From: Candidatus Aenigmatarchaeota archaeon
Lineage (GTDB): Archaea; Aenigmatarchaeota; Aenigmatarchaeia; QMZP01; JAFGSV01
NCBI GenBank assembly: GCA_016931255.1
Contig: JAFGFG010000006.1
Span: 51,394-115,393, forward strand
DNA: 64,000 bases
Direction: 5' to 3'
Numbering within the stretch: the first letter of the stretch is position 1; each line of letters starts with the position of its first letter. Shown in pieces: positions 44,701 to 53,783 of the stretch. Made by a program: the position numbers and the translations under genes. The notes under the pieces are model-generated. The model saw nothing but the letters and a program-made list of their open reading frames with translations. It was not told the DNA's origin and did no database searches.

Positions 44701-47700
44701 TTCAACAGTCATGGATACAGTTTTTATTGAATGGGAAGGAACAAACTTTACTGCAAGCAATACCACGTCCGTGTACTACTTTGACATAGGCAGCCTTCCT
44801 GCGGGCAATTATTCATATAAATGGTGCGGCAATGATACAATGGGTAATCTCAACTGTACACAAACTTACACATACGAGATTACAAAATCCGATGTCAGCA
44901 TAACAAACGCTTTCAGCCAGTTCCCACCAATAACATACAACACTGCACATACCCCAACCTGTCACATAAATGTATCATCCCTTACAGTTTCGGTCACCCA
45001 GCATCGTAACAGTACATCATACACCAATGATACATCATACAACCTTCCCGCAGGAGACTACAACTACTCATGCATTTTCCCTGGTAACGAGAACTACACT
45101 TTATCAAGCGACGAAGATATATTCACAATCAATCGTGCAACAACGAGAGCTGACATCATAATCGCTCCAGCAACCCCAACAACCTACGGCACAGACATAA
45201 CACCGGTATGCTACCACAACAATACCGACACTACACCTCTCCTCTTCACCAACAATACACCAATCACGAACAACACAGCAATAAGCCTCAGTGCGGGCAC
45301 GCATAACATATCATGCAACGTCTCACAGACAGAGAACTTCACATACTCGCTCAACTATACACTCCATGACATCAATCGTGCATCAAACGACCTGACCATG
45401 ACAGGTACAGGCACCCAGACATATCCATACCAGTCAACAATAGACTGCTCATCTTTATACAGTACACCGAACCTTTACCGCAATTCAACTCTCATACCTT
45501 TCCCCCCTGACATAAACATACACAAAGCAGGAACATACAACTATTCCTGCAACATCTCACAATCAGATAACTACACAGCAAACCTGACATATCAGGACCT
45601 CATCATACAGCAGAACTCGAGCAATCCAGTATCACTTCACCTCAATAACTCGCGATCAAATCTCACTATCACATTCGGACAGTCAGTCAATGTCAGCGGC
45701 TTCATGCTTTACACAGCAAGTGGAACTCCGGCTCTCTATATGAACGATTCACCAGTTTCCAATCCGTACCAGCTGGCACTGGCCTACGGCAACTATGTCT
45801 TCAAGGTCAACACGACGGGTAATGAGAACTATACATCCAACACCACAGGGGATACACTATGGCTTTCCGTAAACAAGGCCGACACCAAGATAGATATGTA
45901 TCACAATGAAACGCTCTGGACATTCACCTATACATTCCCGGTCCCTGAGACGGTCGAGGTCAACGGCACCATAAACGTCTCCTCCCTCCAGGGAAGCGTG
46001 GAATGCTTCTTCAACAGTACCTCCTCAATGAACCCGAATGCGACTCATTATACCTCACCTTCTTACCTCAACTGGTCATGCCACTACCCAGGCAGCCAGA
46101 ACTATACATCATCGTCAGGCCAGCAGTTCATTGATGCACAAGACACGATTGACCCCGTTGTCGCCATCACACATCCAGTCAACACGACCTACTACAACGT
46201 CACGTATTTCAACTTCACGGTCGGGGAAGTGAATCCTGACTCATGCTGGTACAGCATCAACGGCACATCCAACATCACCATGCCCACATGCCAGAACGGC
46301 ACACTCCTGTCGCTCTCCGAGGGTTCCAACACGCTTGATGTGTATGTCAACGACACCTCAGGCAACCTGGGATCTGGCAACGTGTCATTCACACTTGACC
46401 AGACAGAACCGCAGATTACAATAGTCTCCCCGGGAAACACGACTTATCCGACACAGACAGTGTACTTCAACGTTTCCCTTCAGGCAGGCGAGAATGGGTC
46501 ATGGTGCGGATATTCACTTGACGGTACTGTTACTGTAAATGAAACCATGGCAAGACTCAGTGACACATATTTCTGGGAAATCAATACGACCATGTCAGAC
46601 GGTAATCACAATGCAACCTTTTACTGCAATGACACGGTCAGCAACCTCAACTCATCGACAGAATATTTCATTGTTGACACTGACATTCCGGTGCTGGTCA
46701 TAACATACCCGGCAAACATCACATACTACAATGTCACATACTTCAACTATACAATCACGAAGGCAAACGACTCCTGCTGGTACAACCTCAACTATGCCGG
46801 CAACATCACATCAGCATGCGGCAACAACACCGCAATTCCGACATCTGAAGGCCCAAACATCCTGGAGGCCTACTACAACGACTCGCTCGGCAACATAGCA
46901 TTCGATGCAATCTCATTCACAGCAGACTGGACAGACCCGGATACAACAATCCCGTCTCCGGGGGATTTCTATGAAACATCTTCCAATGCAGTCAGCCTGA
47001 ACTGCACGGTCACTGACAACAACAATATAACCAATTTAAGCCTTTACCTGAATGCCACAGGCCAGTGGCTTGCCAATGAGACCGTTCCTGTTTACTCAGG
47101 AACTTACAACAGCACCAATTTCACACTTTCCATTTCTGAGGGAACATACATCTGGAACTGCATTTCATTTGATTCGGCATCAAACTTCGACTGGGGCGAT
47201 TCCAATAAGACATTCACAGTGGACAATACACCCCCAGTTGTGAATATAGTTCTTCCTGCGTCCACGCAGGCAAGCAATGAATCCATAAGCCTGAACTATA
47301 CGGCTGATGCGACAGCCAGTTCCTGCTGGTACAACATAAACAACGGTGCCAATACAAGCCTTTCAGGATGCACCAACACCACGTTCAATGTACCGGGAAC
47401 AGGGCAATACACTGCCAATGTCTATTCCAATGACACGGTCGGCAACACGGGTTCGGACTCATCCTCATTCTGGGTAGGACTGAATACAACATCAGTAAAC
47501 ATAATAACGCCACTGAATATCACATACACAGGCGATGTCGATTTCAATGTAACTCTCGGAGCTGGTGAAAATGGTTCATGGTGTGGCTATTCACTTAATG
47601 GCGCAGGAAACGTCACGATTAACAAAATCAATGTAACGTATTTCTCGATGAGCAACAGCACTATACCTGACGGGCAGTATGTTATCATTGTCACATGCAA

Positions 47701-50203
47701 CAATACATTCGGATCGATTAATTCCTCAATTGAATATTTCTCTGTTGACAAGACAGTACCACAGATAACGATATACCAACCTCAAAACCAGACACTGAAT
47801 TCAGATATTCTTAATGTGACATTCAGTGAATATGTCAATACCACGCGATATCAGCTATATTATATTGGGATCAATGTTACCTTCGGTTCCGGCTGGAGTG
47901 CACAGACAACAATGACAGGGCTTTCTGACGGATTCAATTGCGTTATCGTATGGGCGAATGACTCGTATAGTAATCACAATTCAACGACAAGATGCTGGAC
48001 AAGAGATACAACACCCCCAAACATAACATTCGTCTCCCCGACACTTGATAATCAAACAACATCACTGAACTACACTTACGTGAACTTGACAATCGATGAG
48101 TCAGGTCAATGCATTCTTGAGTGGAACGGTACAAACGAGACAATGTCAAACGCTACGCAGTCAGAGACATATTTCCTTAACAAAACACTTCTTCCGAACG
48201 GCAACTATACATTCAAATCGTGGTGTAATGACACATTGGGCAACATGAATGTCTCTGAAATGAGATGGGTAAACATAAATTGGACCGTTCCTCCACCGCC
48301 TGACACAACACCGCCTGAACTGACCATAATCGCCCCGTCAAACAACACGCTGAACGATGACCTGCTCAATCTTACATTCAGCGAGACTGTCAACTGGTCT
48401 GCGTATGAACTTGATTCGTCAGGAGTAAATCTCACCATAGGCGCAGTTCCGGTTTACGCGAATCCGACCATGGGCTTCAGCGATGGTGCTCACCGCATAA
48501 TCGTCTATGCGAACGATTCCTCAGGCAACGTGAATTCATCGTCAGTATGCTGGACAAAGGACACTACCGCGCCTGACATTTACAATGTCATCAATTTATC
48601 CACAGCCATACGCGCCTTCGTATACTGGGAGACCGGCGAGCAGGCAAATGCGACTGCCAGCTACAGCACGGCAAACTCCTCATTCAACCTGAGCGCGACA
48701 AACACCACATTCTCATCAAGCCACAACATGACTCTTCAGTACCTAACGAAGAACACCACGTACTATTACAACATAACATCCTGCGACTCTGTCAGTAATT
48801 GCAATACAACAGGACCGTACGCATTCAGAACATCTCTGTGCAATGCAAGCTGGTCGTGCGGGGCATGGTCAACATGTTCCAGCAGCCAGCAGTCAAGGAC
48901 ATGCACTGACTCAAACCAGTGCCAGTATCCTTATCTGACAACAGAGACGCAGAGCTGCGACGATGGGGGAGGAAGAAGTTCAGGTTCCTCTGTATACATC
49001 GCGCCTTCGCCTGTGAATGTTACAGTCGAAGTGAAAATAGTGCCTGCTGTGAATGTTTCGGTACTTGTGATAAAGCATGTTTCAGAAGCCAGCGGAAACT
49101 ACACCGAATCAATGCTAGTCAACATGTCCAGAGAGATAACCCCTCACATGAACGTCCAAAGGTACATGTATTTCTCCGGTGTAACGACAAAGCTCCGTAC
49201 AACGCTGTCCTACACAGGCACCAAGGCTGTAAAAGACTTCATCGTTACTGAATACATTCCAAAAGAATTCGCTACGAATGCCTCCATTGTAGTAGTCAGT
49301 GCCCCGGGCGGTGCGGTTACAGTCATAGAAGACGACCCCGCATGGATGATAACTTATCCCGAAATCATGCCTGGAGATGACATGCATATATTATATGAGG
49401 TACAGGGAACCAAGAGTTCTTCTGTCACTGAAGATATAAGGACAGAACTCTTCGCAGGCGCTTACATACAGGAACCATATAACGAGAGTGCGCCTGTGTC
49501 ATGCACGCCGTCTGTGATAATATGCGAAGGCGGTGACATTCTTCAGTGCTCATCATCGGGTAATGCATGGACATTATTAGAAACATGCGACAGGGGATGC
49601 AGCGAACATACGCTTTCGTGCATAATAGAAACACCATCCGAACCTGCAATAGATGCCCTCACCATGATGTTCATAGCCATACTCATCCTGGTCATCGTGG
49701 TTACAGCCGTGGCATTCGCAACCAGAAAAAAGAGTCCTGAGAAAGCAAAGCCTGCCGCAAAGAAGAAAGAGACCGGGCAGAAGCCGCTTCTCCACCGTCC
49801 GGAAGAGATAAGCAGGGACATAATAGACGGCGAGCCTGACTTAATCATATCAACGCTTGAGATGAATAAGCTGAGAGACATCGTGAAGGGAGATATGAAG
49901 CCGAAATCATCCGCAGAAAAGAAGCCCGCTGAGATTTCAGGCATTAAGCCTCTGTACAAACCTCCGGAATCTACTCCCAAAGCTGCCGTTGTTACTGAGG
50001 AGAGTCTGGACGATGCCATAAGGCATGTCAGAAAGGTGGATGAAATAGGGCGCAGGAATATACTGACTGTCCGTGACGTTCCGGAAGAGAGCCAGAAGAT
50101 TGTTGAAGAAAAGGATGCCGCTGGTGTTGACTATCACTTCAGGGGCGCAACTGAAATTCCGGTCTACGGTGATGAATCAAAAAAGAAAAGGAAGAAAAGC
50201 TGA
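41762..50203 (+). CDS. Giant Ig-like-repeat surface protein with TSP1-like module, membrane anchor and cytoplasmic tail
   Basis: 2,813 residues. An N-terminal hydrophobic segment (about 18-36) is followed by about 25 tandem Ig-like units of 80-100 residues. Their joints read V-D-x-T-x-P-x-I/V; most have one Cys pair and many N-x-S/T sequons (for example NTTYYNVTYFNYT). Units at about residues 1040-1460 are of a different type, with Y-x-x-x-x-x-x-C cores. A thrombospondin-1-like module follows (SWSCGAWSTCSSSQQSRTC, about 2360), then a Gly/Ser hinge, a juxtamembrane domain, a membrane helix (MMFIAILILVIVVTAVAFA, about 2635-2654) and a charged tail of about 160 residues. The GTG start leaves the signal segment intact. 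Function inferred: adhesion, cell surface layer or cell contact. Confidence 0.88.
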   Translation: MFGIGYKSGALSTFKRIDLALAGLLVCAVFYMIYVTAAGIDIVSVISPENETWTSDDSGNLQFTFNYTGDNATASCELFIDDVGYGTNTTVLNDINTTISANASVSEGSRVWYVNCTNGTVVQSSFYTLNVDRTQPDINFTSPTLSNNSYTNNASLIYVNVSADETLNACLLYNTTDSSNTTMTVSGSYCYFNITGLVNLTSIYFYVYANDSAGNMNTTEHRNITVNLTDYDLTPPVTSLISPANNYNTSSSEIDFQFNVTDNVATMLNCSLFINSTLVIYNTSTINATATNFTITVSESNYQNWTVNCTDGSNSHQPAARIFSMDQTFPDININSPDNTTYNNYTVYFNITAAEAASWCGYSLDTQNNITMTSLNPTSFWHVNTTMTDGYHSVLFSCNDSLDNLNTTTQYFAVDTIIPVLAITHPASTTYYNVTYFNYTLSEAADICWYNLNSAGNTTFSCGNETSIPTSQYSNTLEVYANDSAGNIGGDTVSFTADWTSPSVTIHAPITYSNYSNNESIALNYSSVDNNRDSCWYQIDTGYNNTIESCANTTFNVSGEGIYTISLFSNDSAGNTGYDSAVFTVDMTDPVVSITYPLNTTYYNMTYYNLTVIENLNYTCQYKLDSGNTTVPCKNYTQIFVPPAPEGIKSLTVYVNDSAGNLGFDVVYFTDDQTAPSLTIHLPQAASYPTNESLQLNYTVTDNYDNTDTCWFSIDSGANNTISGCINTTFNTAGEGLFTLNLFANDTVDNSDNVSVAFSVDLTDPAASFGPNPEDNSNESSQSVTFGLSCYDNTGVDTVQLWSDWSGTWVMNKTNTSYINDTTWSVQVQGIQDGTWDWAVYCNDTAGRSNWTDSNRTFTVDTIPPVAAITYPANTTYYNVTYFNYTLTETSPDSCWYSINGTSNITMPTCQNATLLSLSEGPNTIEVYANDTSGNKGGDYISFTLDQTCPEYYSLNQNISNSTSYSPSNYVYQFNSTWTDSTVMDTVFIEWEGTNFTASNTTSVYYFDIGSLPAGNYSYKWCGNDTMGNLNCTQTYTYEITKSDVSITNAFSQFPPITYNTAHTPTCHINVSSLTVSVTQHRNSTSYTNDTSYNLPAGDYNYSCIFPGNENYTLSSDEDIFTINRATTRADIIIAPATPTTYGTDITPVCYHNNTDTTPLLFTNNTPITNNTAISLSAGTHNISCNVSQTENFTYSLNYTLHDINRASNDLTMTGTGTQTYPYQSTIDCSSLYSTPNLYRNSTLIPFPPDINIHKAGTYNYSCNISQSDNYTANLTYQDLIIQQNSSNPVSLHLNNSRSNLTITFGQSVNVSGFMLYTASGTPALYMNDSPVSNPYQLALAYGNYVFKVNTTGNENYTSNTTGDTLWLSVNKADTKIDMYHNETLWTFTYTFPVPETVEVNGTINVSSLQGSVECFFNSTSSMNPNATHYTSPSYLNWSCHYPGSQNYTSSSGQQFIDAQDTIDPVVAITHPVNTTYYNVTYFNFTVGEVNPDSCWYSINGTSNITMPTCQNGTLLSLSEGSNTLDVYVNDTSGNLGSGNVSFTLDQTEPQITIVSPGNTTYPTQTVYFNVSLQAGENGSWCGYSLDGTVTVNETMARLSDTYFWEINTTMSDGNHNATFYCNDTVSNLNSSTEYFIVDTDIPVLVITYPANITYYNVTYFNYTITKANDSCWYNLNYAGNITSACGNNTAIPTSEGPNILEAYYNDSLGNIAFDAISFTADWTDPDTTIPSPGDFYETSSNAVSLNCTVTDNNNITNLSLYLNATGQWLANETVPVYSGTYNSTNFTLSISEGTYIWNCISFDSASNFDWGDSNKTFTVDNTPPVVNIVLPASTQASNESISLNYTADATASSCWYNINNGANTSLSGCTNTTFNVPGTGQYTANVYSNDTVGNTGSDSSSFWVGLNTTSVNIITPLNITYTGDVDFNVTLGAGENGSWCGYSLNGAGNVTINKINVTYFSMSNSTIPDGQYVIIVTCNNTFGSINSSIEYFSVDKTVPQITIYQPQNQTLNSDILNVTFSEYVNTTRYQLYYIGINVTFGSGWSAQTTMTGLSDGFNCVIVWANDSYSNHNSTTRCWTRDTTPPNITFVSPTLDNQTTSLNYTYVNLTIDESGQCILEWNGTNETMSNATQSETYFLNKTLLPNGNYTFKSWCNDTLGNMNVSEMRWVNINWTVPPPPDTTPPELTIIAPSNNTLNDDLLNLTFSETVNWSAYELDSSGVNLTIGAVPVYANPTMGFSDGAHRIIVYANDSSGNVNSSSVCWTKDTTAPDIYNVINLSTAIRAFVYWETGEQANATASYSTANSSFNLSATNTTFSSSHNMTLQYLTKNTTYYYNITSCDSVSNCNTTGPYAFRTSLCNASWSCGAWSTCSSSQQSRTCTDSNQCQYPYLTTETQSCDDGGGRSSGSSVYIAPSPVNVTVEVKIVPAVNVSVLVIKHVSEASGNYTESMLVNMSREITPHMNVQRYMYFSGVTTKLRTTLSYTGTKAVKDFIVTEYIPKEFATNASIVVVSAPGGAVTVIEDDPAWMITYPEIMPGDDMHILYEVQGTKSSSVTEDIRTELFAGAYIQEPYNESAPVSCTPSVIICEGGDILQCSSSGNAWTLLETCDRGCSEHTLSCIIETPSEPAIDALTMMFIAILILVIVVTAVAFATRKKSPEKAKPAAKKKETGQKPLLHRPEEISRDIIDGEPDLIISTLEMNKLRDIVKGDMKPKSSAEKKPAEISGIKPLYKPPESTPKAAVVTEESLDDAIRHVRKVDEIGRRNILTVRDVPEESQKIVEEKDAAGVDYHFRGATEIPVYGDESKKKRKKS
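44381..44565 (+). repeat. Internal duplication, copy A (in giant surface gene)
   Basis: Aligns without gaps to 46181-46365, exactly 1,800 bp downstream (600 codons). By eye about 154 of 185 bases match, including a perfect 44-bp run at 44444-44487. It encodes TYYNVTYFNYT ... CWYSINGTSNITMPTCQN. Much of the mismatch is in two short patches. Confidence 0.8.
46181..46365 (+). repeat. Internal duplication, copy B (in giant surface gene)
   Basis: Second copy of the unit at 44381-44565, perfect from 46244 to 46287. More diverged relatives of the same unit lie near 43048 and 46721 (YYNVTYFNYT followed by CWYNLN). This shows repeated unit duplication or gene conversion inside the array. Confidence 0.8.
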
Positions 50204-50227
50204 TAAAAATCAGGGAGAATTAATAGT

Positions 50228-51604
50228 ATGGGAAAAGTCAAGGACGAGCTTTCGGGAATATTCGGAAAAAAGGGAAATGTTGCTGAAGTGAAAAAACCAG
50301 AGACGCAGCCTGAAAAGGATGTACCGCATGCAGAGAAACCGCCGAAGGAAGATGTTATAGACAACTCGCTTGACGATGCCATAAAAGAGGTAGAAAAGAA
50401 ATGCGCTGAAAAGAAAGATGTTCAGGACGCATCCCTCGATTATTCCTTTCAGGGAGTTGACTATTCCATACGGAGTGCGGGAGGCCGGGTTCCCAAAGCT
50501 CTGCCCGGGAAGAATCATATTCTGAAAAAGGCGGCTGCAAAGATTGTCAAAAAGGTAAAGAAGCCAAAGAGGCACCGCGTGAAATACCCAGCAAGACACG
50601 CAAGGAAGCAATCTGCCAAGAAATACCGTGCAAAGCCTACTGCTGCGGATATCATAGGGAAGTTAAGGCCTGATGTCAAGGTCATAACGCTTTCCAATAT
50701 ACACAGCAGCGTGAGAAAAGAGAAGGAAGTTCCCGAGCATTTCAGGAAGACCGACGAGAAGATAGAGAAGATAGAGGAACTACTAAATAACAAGATACCG
50801 ATTCTCCGTACAAGCCTTCAGGGCATGATGGGACAGATGGACAGCCACAGAAACGCAATGGATGATGTCAACAGGAGAGAAGAGGAGATGAAAGGCGAGA
50901 TTAATGACGTCAAGGAGTCAATAAACATACTCAGGGACGAGGTCATAAGGGCAGTTGAAAGGAAGAGCGTGAAAGGCCAGTCAATAGACAGGATGATGGA
51001 TGACACTGCCAAGGAAATAAATCACAAGGTCAATGCCATGTCAAGGGAGCTTGAGCATTCCTTTGACATAATGCGAAAGCGTATAGACGAGAGCGCAAAG
51101 ACAGGCAAGCTCGAGATGGCCAGCAACATTGAATATCTCAAAAGCCAGATAGACTCCATAAAGAGCGATGTCGAGGATATGAAAAAGCCAGACATCAAGA
51201 AGGTTAAAAGGGAACGCAAGCATGCAAAGATGCCCAAGAAGGCCAAAAATCAAAAGCCCGCTGATGCTTTGAAAAAGAAGGAAGCGCCAGAAGAGAGCAC
51301 AAAAATCATAGAAGAAAAAATAATATCAGAAAATCCGGAAGTGTCCATAGTTGACACCGTCAGAATAGGCGATATATCCAGCTTCAGCGGGAAGGAAGTC
51401 ATTGTTGAGGGACAGCCGAGCCTTACGAAGGTTGTTGAGGAAGGAGAATCCAAGATGTACGGCTACAGTATCAAGGATGACAGCGGGGAAATCATGATGA
51501 CAAGCACGTCTGAACTCAGTAACGAGAAGATGAAACTGAGGTGCATGGTCAACGAGACCGGGGGAGGAAAGTTATACCTGCGCTTTATTGAGATTTCCAA
51601 GTGA
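50228..51604 (+). CDS. Cytosolic coiled-coil/OB-fold protein sharing motifs with the giant protein's tail
   Basis: Not a recognised family. The 458-residue protein has four parts. An acidic/basic N-terminus (1-95) contains NSLDDAIKEVEKK and LDYSFQG, repeating ESLDDAIRHVRKV and VDYHFRG of the preceding gene's cytoplasmic tail. A strongly basic stretch (96-140, KKVKKPKRHRVKYPARHARK) follows. A long coiled coil (about 165-330) contains KIEKIEELLNNK, REEEMKGEINDVKESINIL and SNIEYLKSQIDSIKSDVEDM. An OB-fold-like C-terminus (about 375-458) contains GKEVIVEGQPSLTKVV and YSIKDDSGEIMM. There is no signal or membrane segment. It starts 24 nt after the giant gene. A link between envelope and cytoplasm, possibly nucleic acid, is inferred. 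Confidence 0.75.
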   Translation: MGKVKDELSGIFGKKGNVAEVKKPETQPEKDVPHAEKPPKEDVIDNSLDDAIKEVEKKCAEKKDVQDASLDYSFQGVDYSIRSAGGRVPKALPGKNHILKKAAAKIVKKVKKPKRHRVKYPARHARKQSAKKYRAKPTAADIIGKLRPDVKVITLSNIHSSVRKEKEVPEHFRKTDEKIEKIEELLNNKIPILRTSLQGMMGQMDSHRNAMDDVNRREEEMKGEINDVKESINILRDEVIRAVERKSVKGQSIDRMMDDTAKEINHKVNAMSRELEHSFDIMRKRIDESAKTGKLEMASNIEYLKSQIDSIKSDVEDMKKPDIKKVKRERKHAKMPKKAKNQKPADALKKKEAPEESTKIIEEKIISENPEVSIVDTVRIGDISSFSGKEVIVEGQPSLTKVVEEGESKMYGYSIKDDSGEIMMTSTSELSNEKMKLRCMVNETGGGKLYLRFIEISK

Positions 51605-51654
51605 TTTGGTAAAACATTTTTAAGAATACAGACGAAGTATTGCTATTGAAAACA

Positions 51655-52563
51655 ATGGATATCATTATGAAACTTTCAGAACATCTGGCTGGCATTGATT
51701 CCGGTATCAGAGACATCATTATGACTGTTGCAGAGCAGGCTAAAGTCATCCAGGGCGGGTTCATGATGCATTATGGAACATCAAACACGAAGAACGTTTA
51801 CGGCGAGACCCAGATAGAGATGGACAAGTGGGCTGACAGGGTCCTGATAGAAAACTTCAAGAAAACAGGCATTGTGAAAAACATATCATCAGAAGAGAGA
51901 GACCATGTCATCGAGTTTCCTGATGTGAAAGGCGGTTTCGGCATCACGCTTGACCCCCTTGACGGCTCGAGCTGCATCAAAACGAACCTTGCTGTCGGCA
52001 CCATAGTGGGAATTTTCAGTGACGGCAATGTACTGGGCGAGGGAAAAAACATGGATGCGGCATGCCTTGTGATATATGGCCCGCTGACAACTCTCATATA
52101 CGCGTGCAAAGGCTGCGGTGCGCATGAATTCGTCCTTAACTCGGAATCCGTTTTCATACTGAGGAACGAGAACATGAAGATACCTGACGGAAAGATTTAT
52201 TCACCCGGCGGGCTTCCTTCAGACTGGACTGACGCGCACAGGAAATACGTCAAGGAGCTTGAGAACCAGGGATACAAGCTCAGGTATTCAGGCAGCCTTG
52301 CCGCTGATTTCAACCAGATACTCCATTACGGAGGAGTGTTCATGTATCCCGGACTCAAGTCAAAACCCGAAGGGAAACTGAGGCTGCTTTTCGAGGCAAA
52401 TCCAATGACCTTCATTGCAAATGAAGCCGGAGGCGCAGGTTCTGACGGCACAAAATCCATACACGACGTAAAGCCCGTGAAGGTATCGCAGAGAACGCCT
52501 TTTTACATTGGCTCTAAAGAACCTGTAAAACTTGCAGAACGCATGGTCGGAAATAAGAAATAA
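51655..52563 (+). CDS. fbp: Fructose-1,6-bisphosphatase, class I-like
   Basis: Gluconeogenic enzyme giving fructose 6-phosphate. The 302-residue protein has the metal site TLDPLDGSSCIKTNLAVGTIVGIF (read at about residues 103-126), the preceding ISSEERDHV with metal Glu, YSGSLAADFNQILHYGGVFMYP and the C-terminal LLFEANPMTFIANEAGGAGSDG. These are features of the class I family rather than the bifunctional archaeal FBP aldolase/phosphatase. ATG 51655 is about 34 nt past a TTTTTAAG box; ATG 51667 is possible. It converges with the aldolase gene, leaving a 5-bp gap. Confidence 0.92.
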   Translation: MDIIMKLSEHLAGIDSGIRDIIMTVAEQAKVIQGGFMMHYGTSNTKNVYGETQIEMDKWADRVLIENFKKTGIVKNISSEERDHVIEFPDVKGGFGITLDPLDGSSCIKTNLAVGTIVGIFSDGNVLGEGKNMDAACLVIYGPLTTLIYACKGCGAHEFVLNSESVFILRNENMKIPDGKIYSPGGLPSDWTDAHRKYVKELENQGYKLRYSGSLAADFNQILHYGGVFMYPGLKSKPEGKLRLLFEANPMTFIANEAGGAGSDGTKSIHDVKPVKVSQRTPFYIGSKEPVKLAERMVGNKK

Positions 52564-52568
52564 CCGGC

Positions 52569-53735
52569 TCAGAGCGTCTTTCTTACAATTTTTGCTGACC
52601 CTTTTGCATTGAATGCCCTGAAGAACATCAGCGCCTCTGAATATGCCCTGGACTCGATTGCATTTACAGTGTCCTTGTCTGACTTGTATATCCTGTCGAA
52701 GAAAAGGAACTTTCCATTCTTGTCACGCGCACCTATCGCCTTCTTGCTGTAGGTTCCGAATACCTGCTTCTCATTGGTGATGCCTTTTTCAGCAGCCTCT
52801 TTCCCGTAAGTGCTCATCACCCAGCTGTGTATGTCGCTGTACAGTACAGGATTGAACACCTTCAGCGTGTCCCATACCATGTCCTGCCAGAATGTAGCGA
52901 CATTGCCCTTGACTATCGCCTTCTTCGGGAACTTCGTGCATATCAGCTCCCTCGGGGTTCCTGTGATTCCGTGCTGCACTATCCTTACATGCAGTCCAGC
53001 CTTCTCGAGAGCCTTGCCTATTCTTATTGTCTGGGGAATGTCAATCGAAACCTGCTCTACTGGATTTCCATTGGCGTCGTAAGTGTTTCCGTGGACAGAG
53101 CCATTTGCAATCGCAATGGCCTGAGGGTAAACACCATTTTTGTTGAGCGCCTTTATGTATGCCACTGCCTCTTCAGGTGTCGTAAGGACTCTTCCGTGCT
53201 TGTCGGTTTTTCCGATTTCCCCGACTTCCACCTCGAGCCCGAATTCCTTTCCTTTCATATGACTCTTGATGTACTTTGCAAGCTCTGTTGTGACATCTAT
53301 GTTTCTTTTCAATTCTTCTTCAGGTGTTTTTCCATTACTGTCAAATAAGAATGATGCGTCGATTGCAAAGGATGTGTATCCGGCCTTGATCTGTGCGTCT
53401 ATTAGCTTCTTCGTGTCCTCAATCTCCTCCCGGGTGCCTTTCTTGATTGTGGTGTGGTCCGCATGGAGCGCCCATATGTCAAAACCAATTTCCTTAGCTG
53501 CGACCTTGACAATCCTTGCGTGGTCCGCAGGTGTAAGTCCTGTGTAGCCGCCTTTCAGGTCGCTCTCGCTTTTTGCAAGCTCAAAAATCAGTGCGGCATC
53601 CAGTTCCTTCGCTGCCCTGAAGATGCCTTTAACAACACCAACTGCCATTCTTGGATTCACTGCCATTACTATTGAATCTGCGTTGTTCAGCGCATTGAAA
53701 ATCTTGGACCCGGGGATAGGTTCGTAATTAGCCAT
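52569..53735 (-). CDS. fba: Class II-type fructose-bisphosphate aldolase
   Basis: Zinc-dependent aldolase family enzyme. The 388-residue protein has ALHADHTTIKKGT with the zinc ligands and catalytic Asp-His, and FAIDASFLFDSNGKT. Then come GLEVEVGEIGKTDKHGRVL (Glu ligand region), AIANGSVHGNTYDANG with the later His, and VQHGITGTPRE. Most archaea use class I aldolase or the bifunctional enzyme, so a class II form points to transfer or to a lineage with bacterial-like sugar metabolism. ATG 53735 is chosen; GTG 53744 in frame is nearer the predicted RNA start. Confidence 0.88.
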   Translation of the reverse strand: MANYEPIPGSKIFNALNNADSIVMAVNPRMAVGVVKGIFRAAKELDAALIFELAKSESDLKGGYTGLTPADHARIVKVAAKEIGFDIWALHADHTTIKKGTREEIEDTKKLIDAQIKAGYTSFAIDASFLFDSNGKTPEEELKRNIDVTTELAKYIKSHMKGKEFGLEVEVGEIGKTDKHGRVLTTPEEAVAYIKALNKNGVYPQAIAIANGSVHGNTYDANGNPVEQVSIDIPQTIRIGKALEKAGLHVRIVQHGITGTPRELICTKFPKKAIVKGNVATFWQDMVWDTLKVFNPVLYSDIHSWVMSTYGKEAAEKGITNEKQVFGTYSKKAIGARDKNGKFLFFDRIYKSDKDTVNAIESRAYSEALMFFRAFNAKGSAKIVRKTL

Positions 53736-53783
53736 TGAAAACACAATAATAAATTGCTTTCCTGCTTAAAATGTGTTTTGAAT

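Noticed and set aside
44381..46365. Mobile element explaining the repeated block in the giant gene
   Set aside because: The frame stays open, both copies encode the same Ig-like unit in register, and no terminal repeats or transposase are present; domain duplication is enough.
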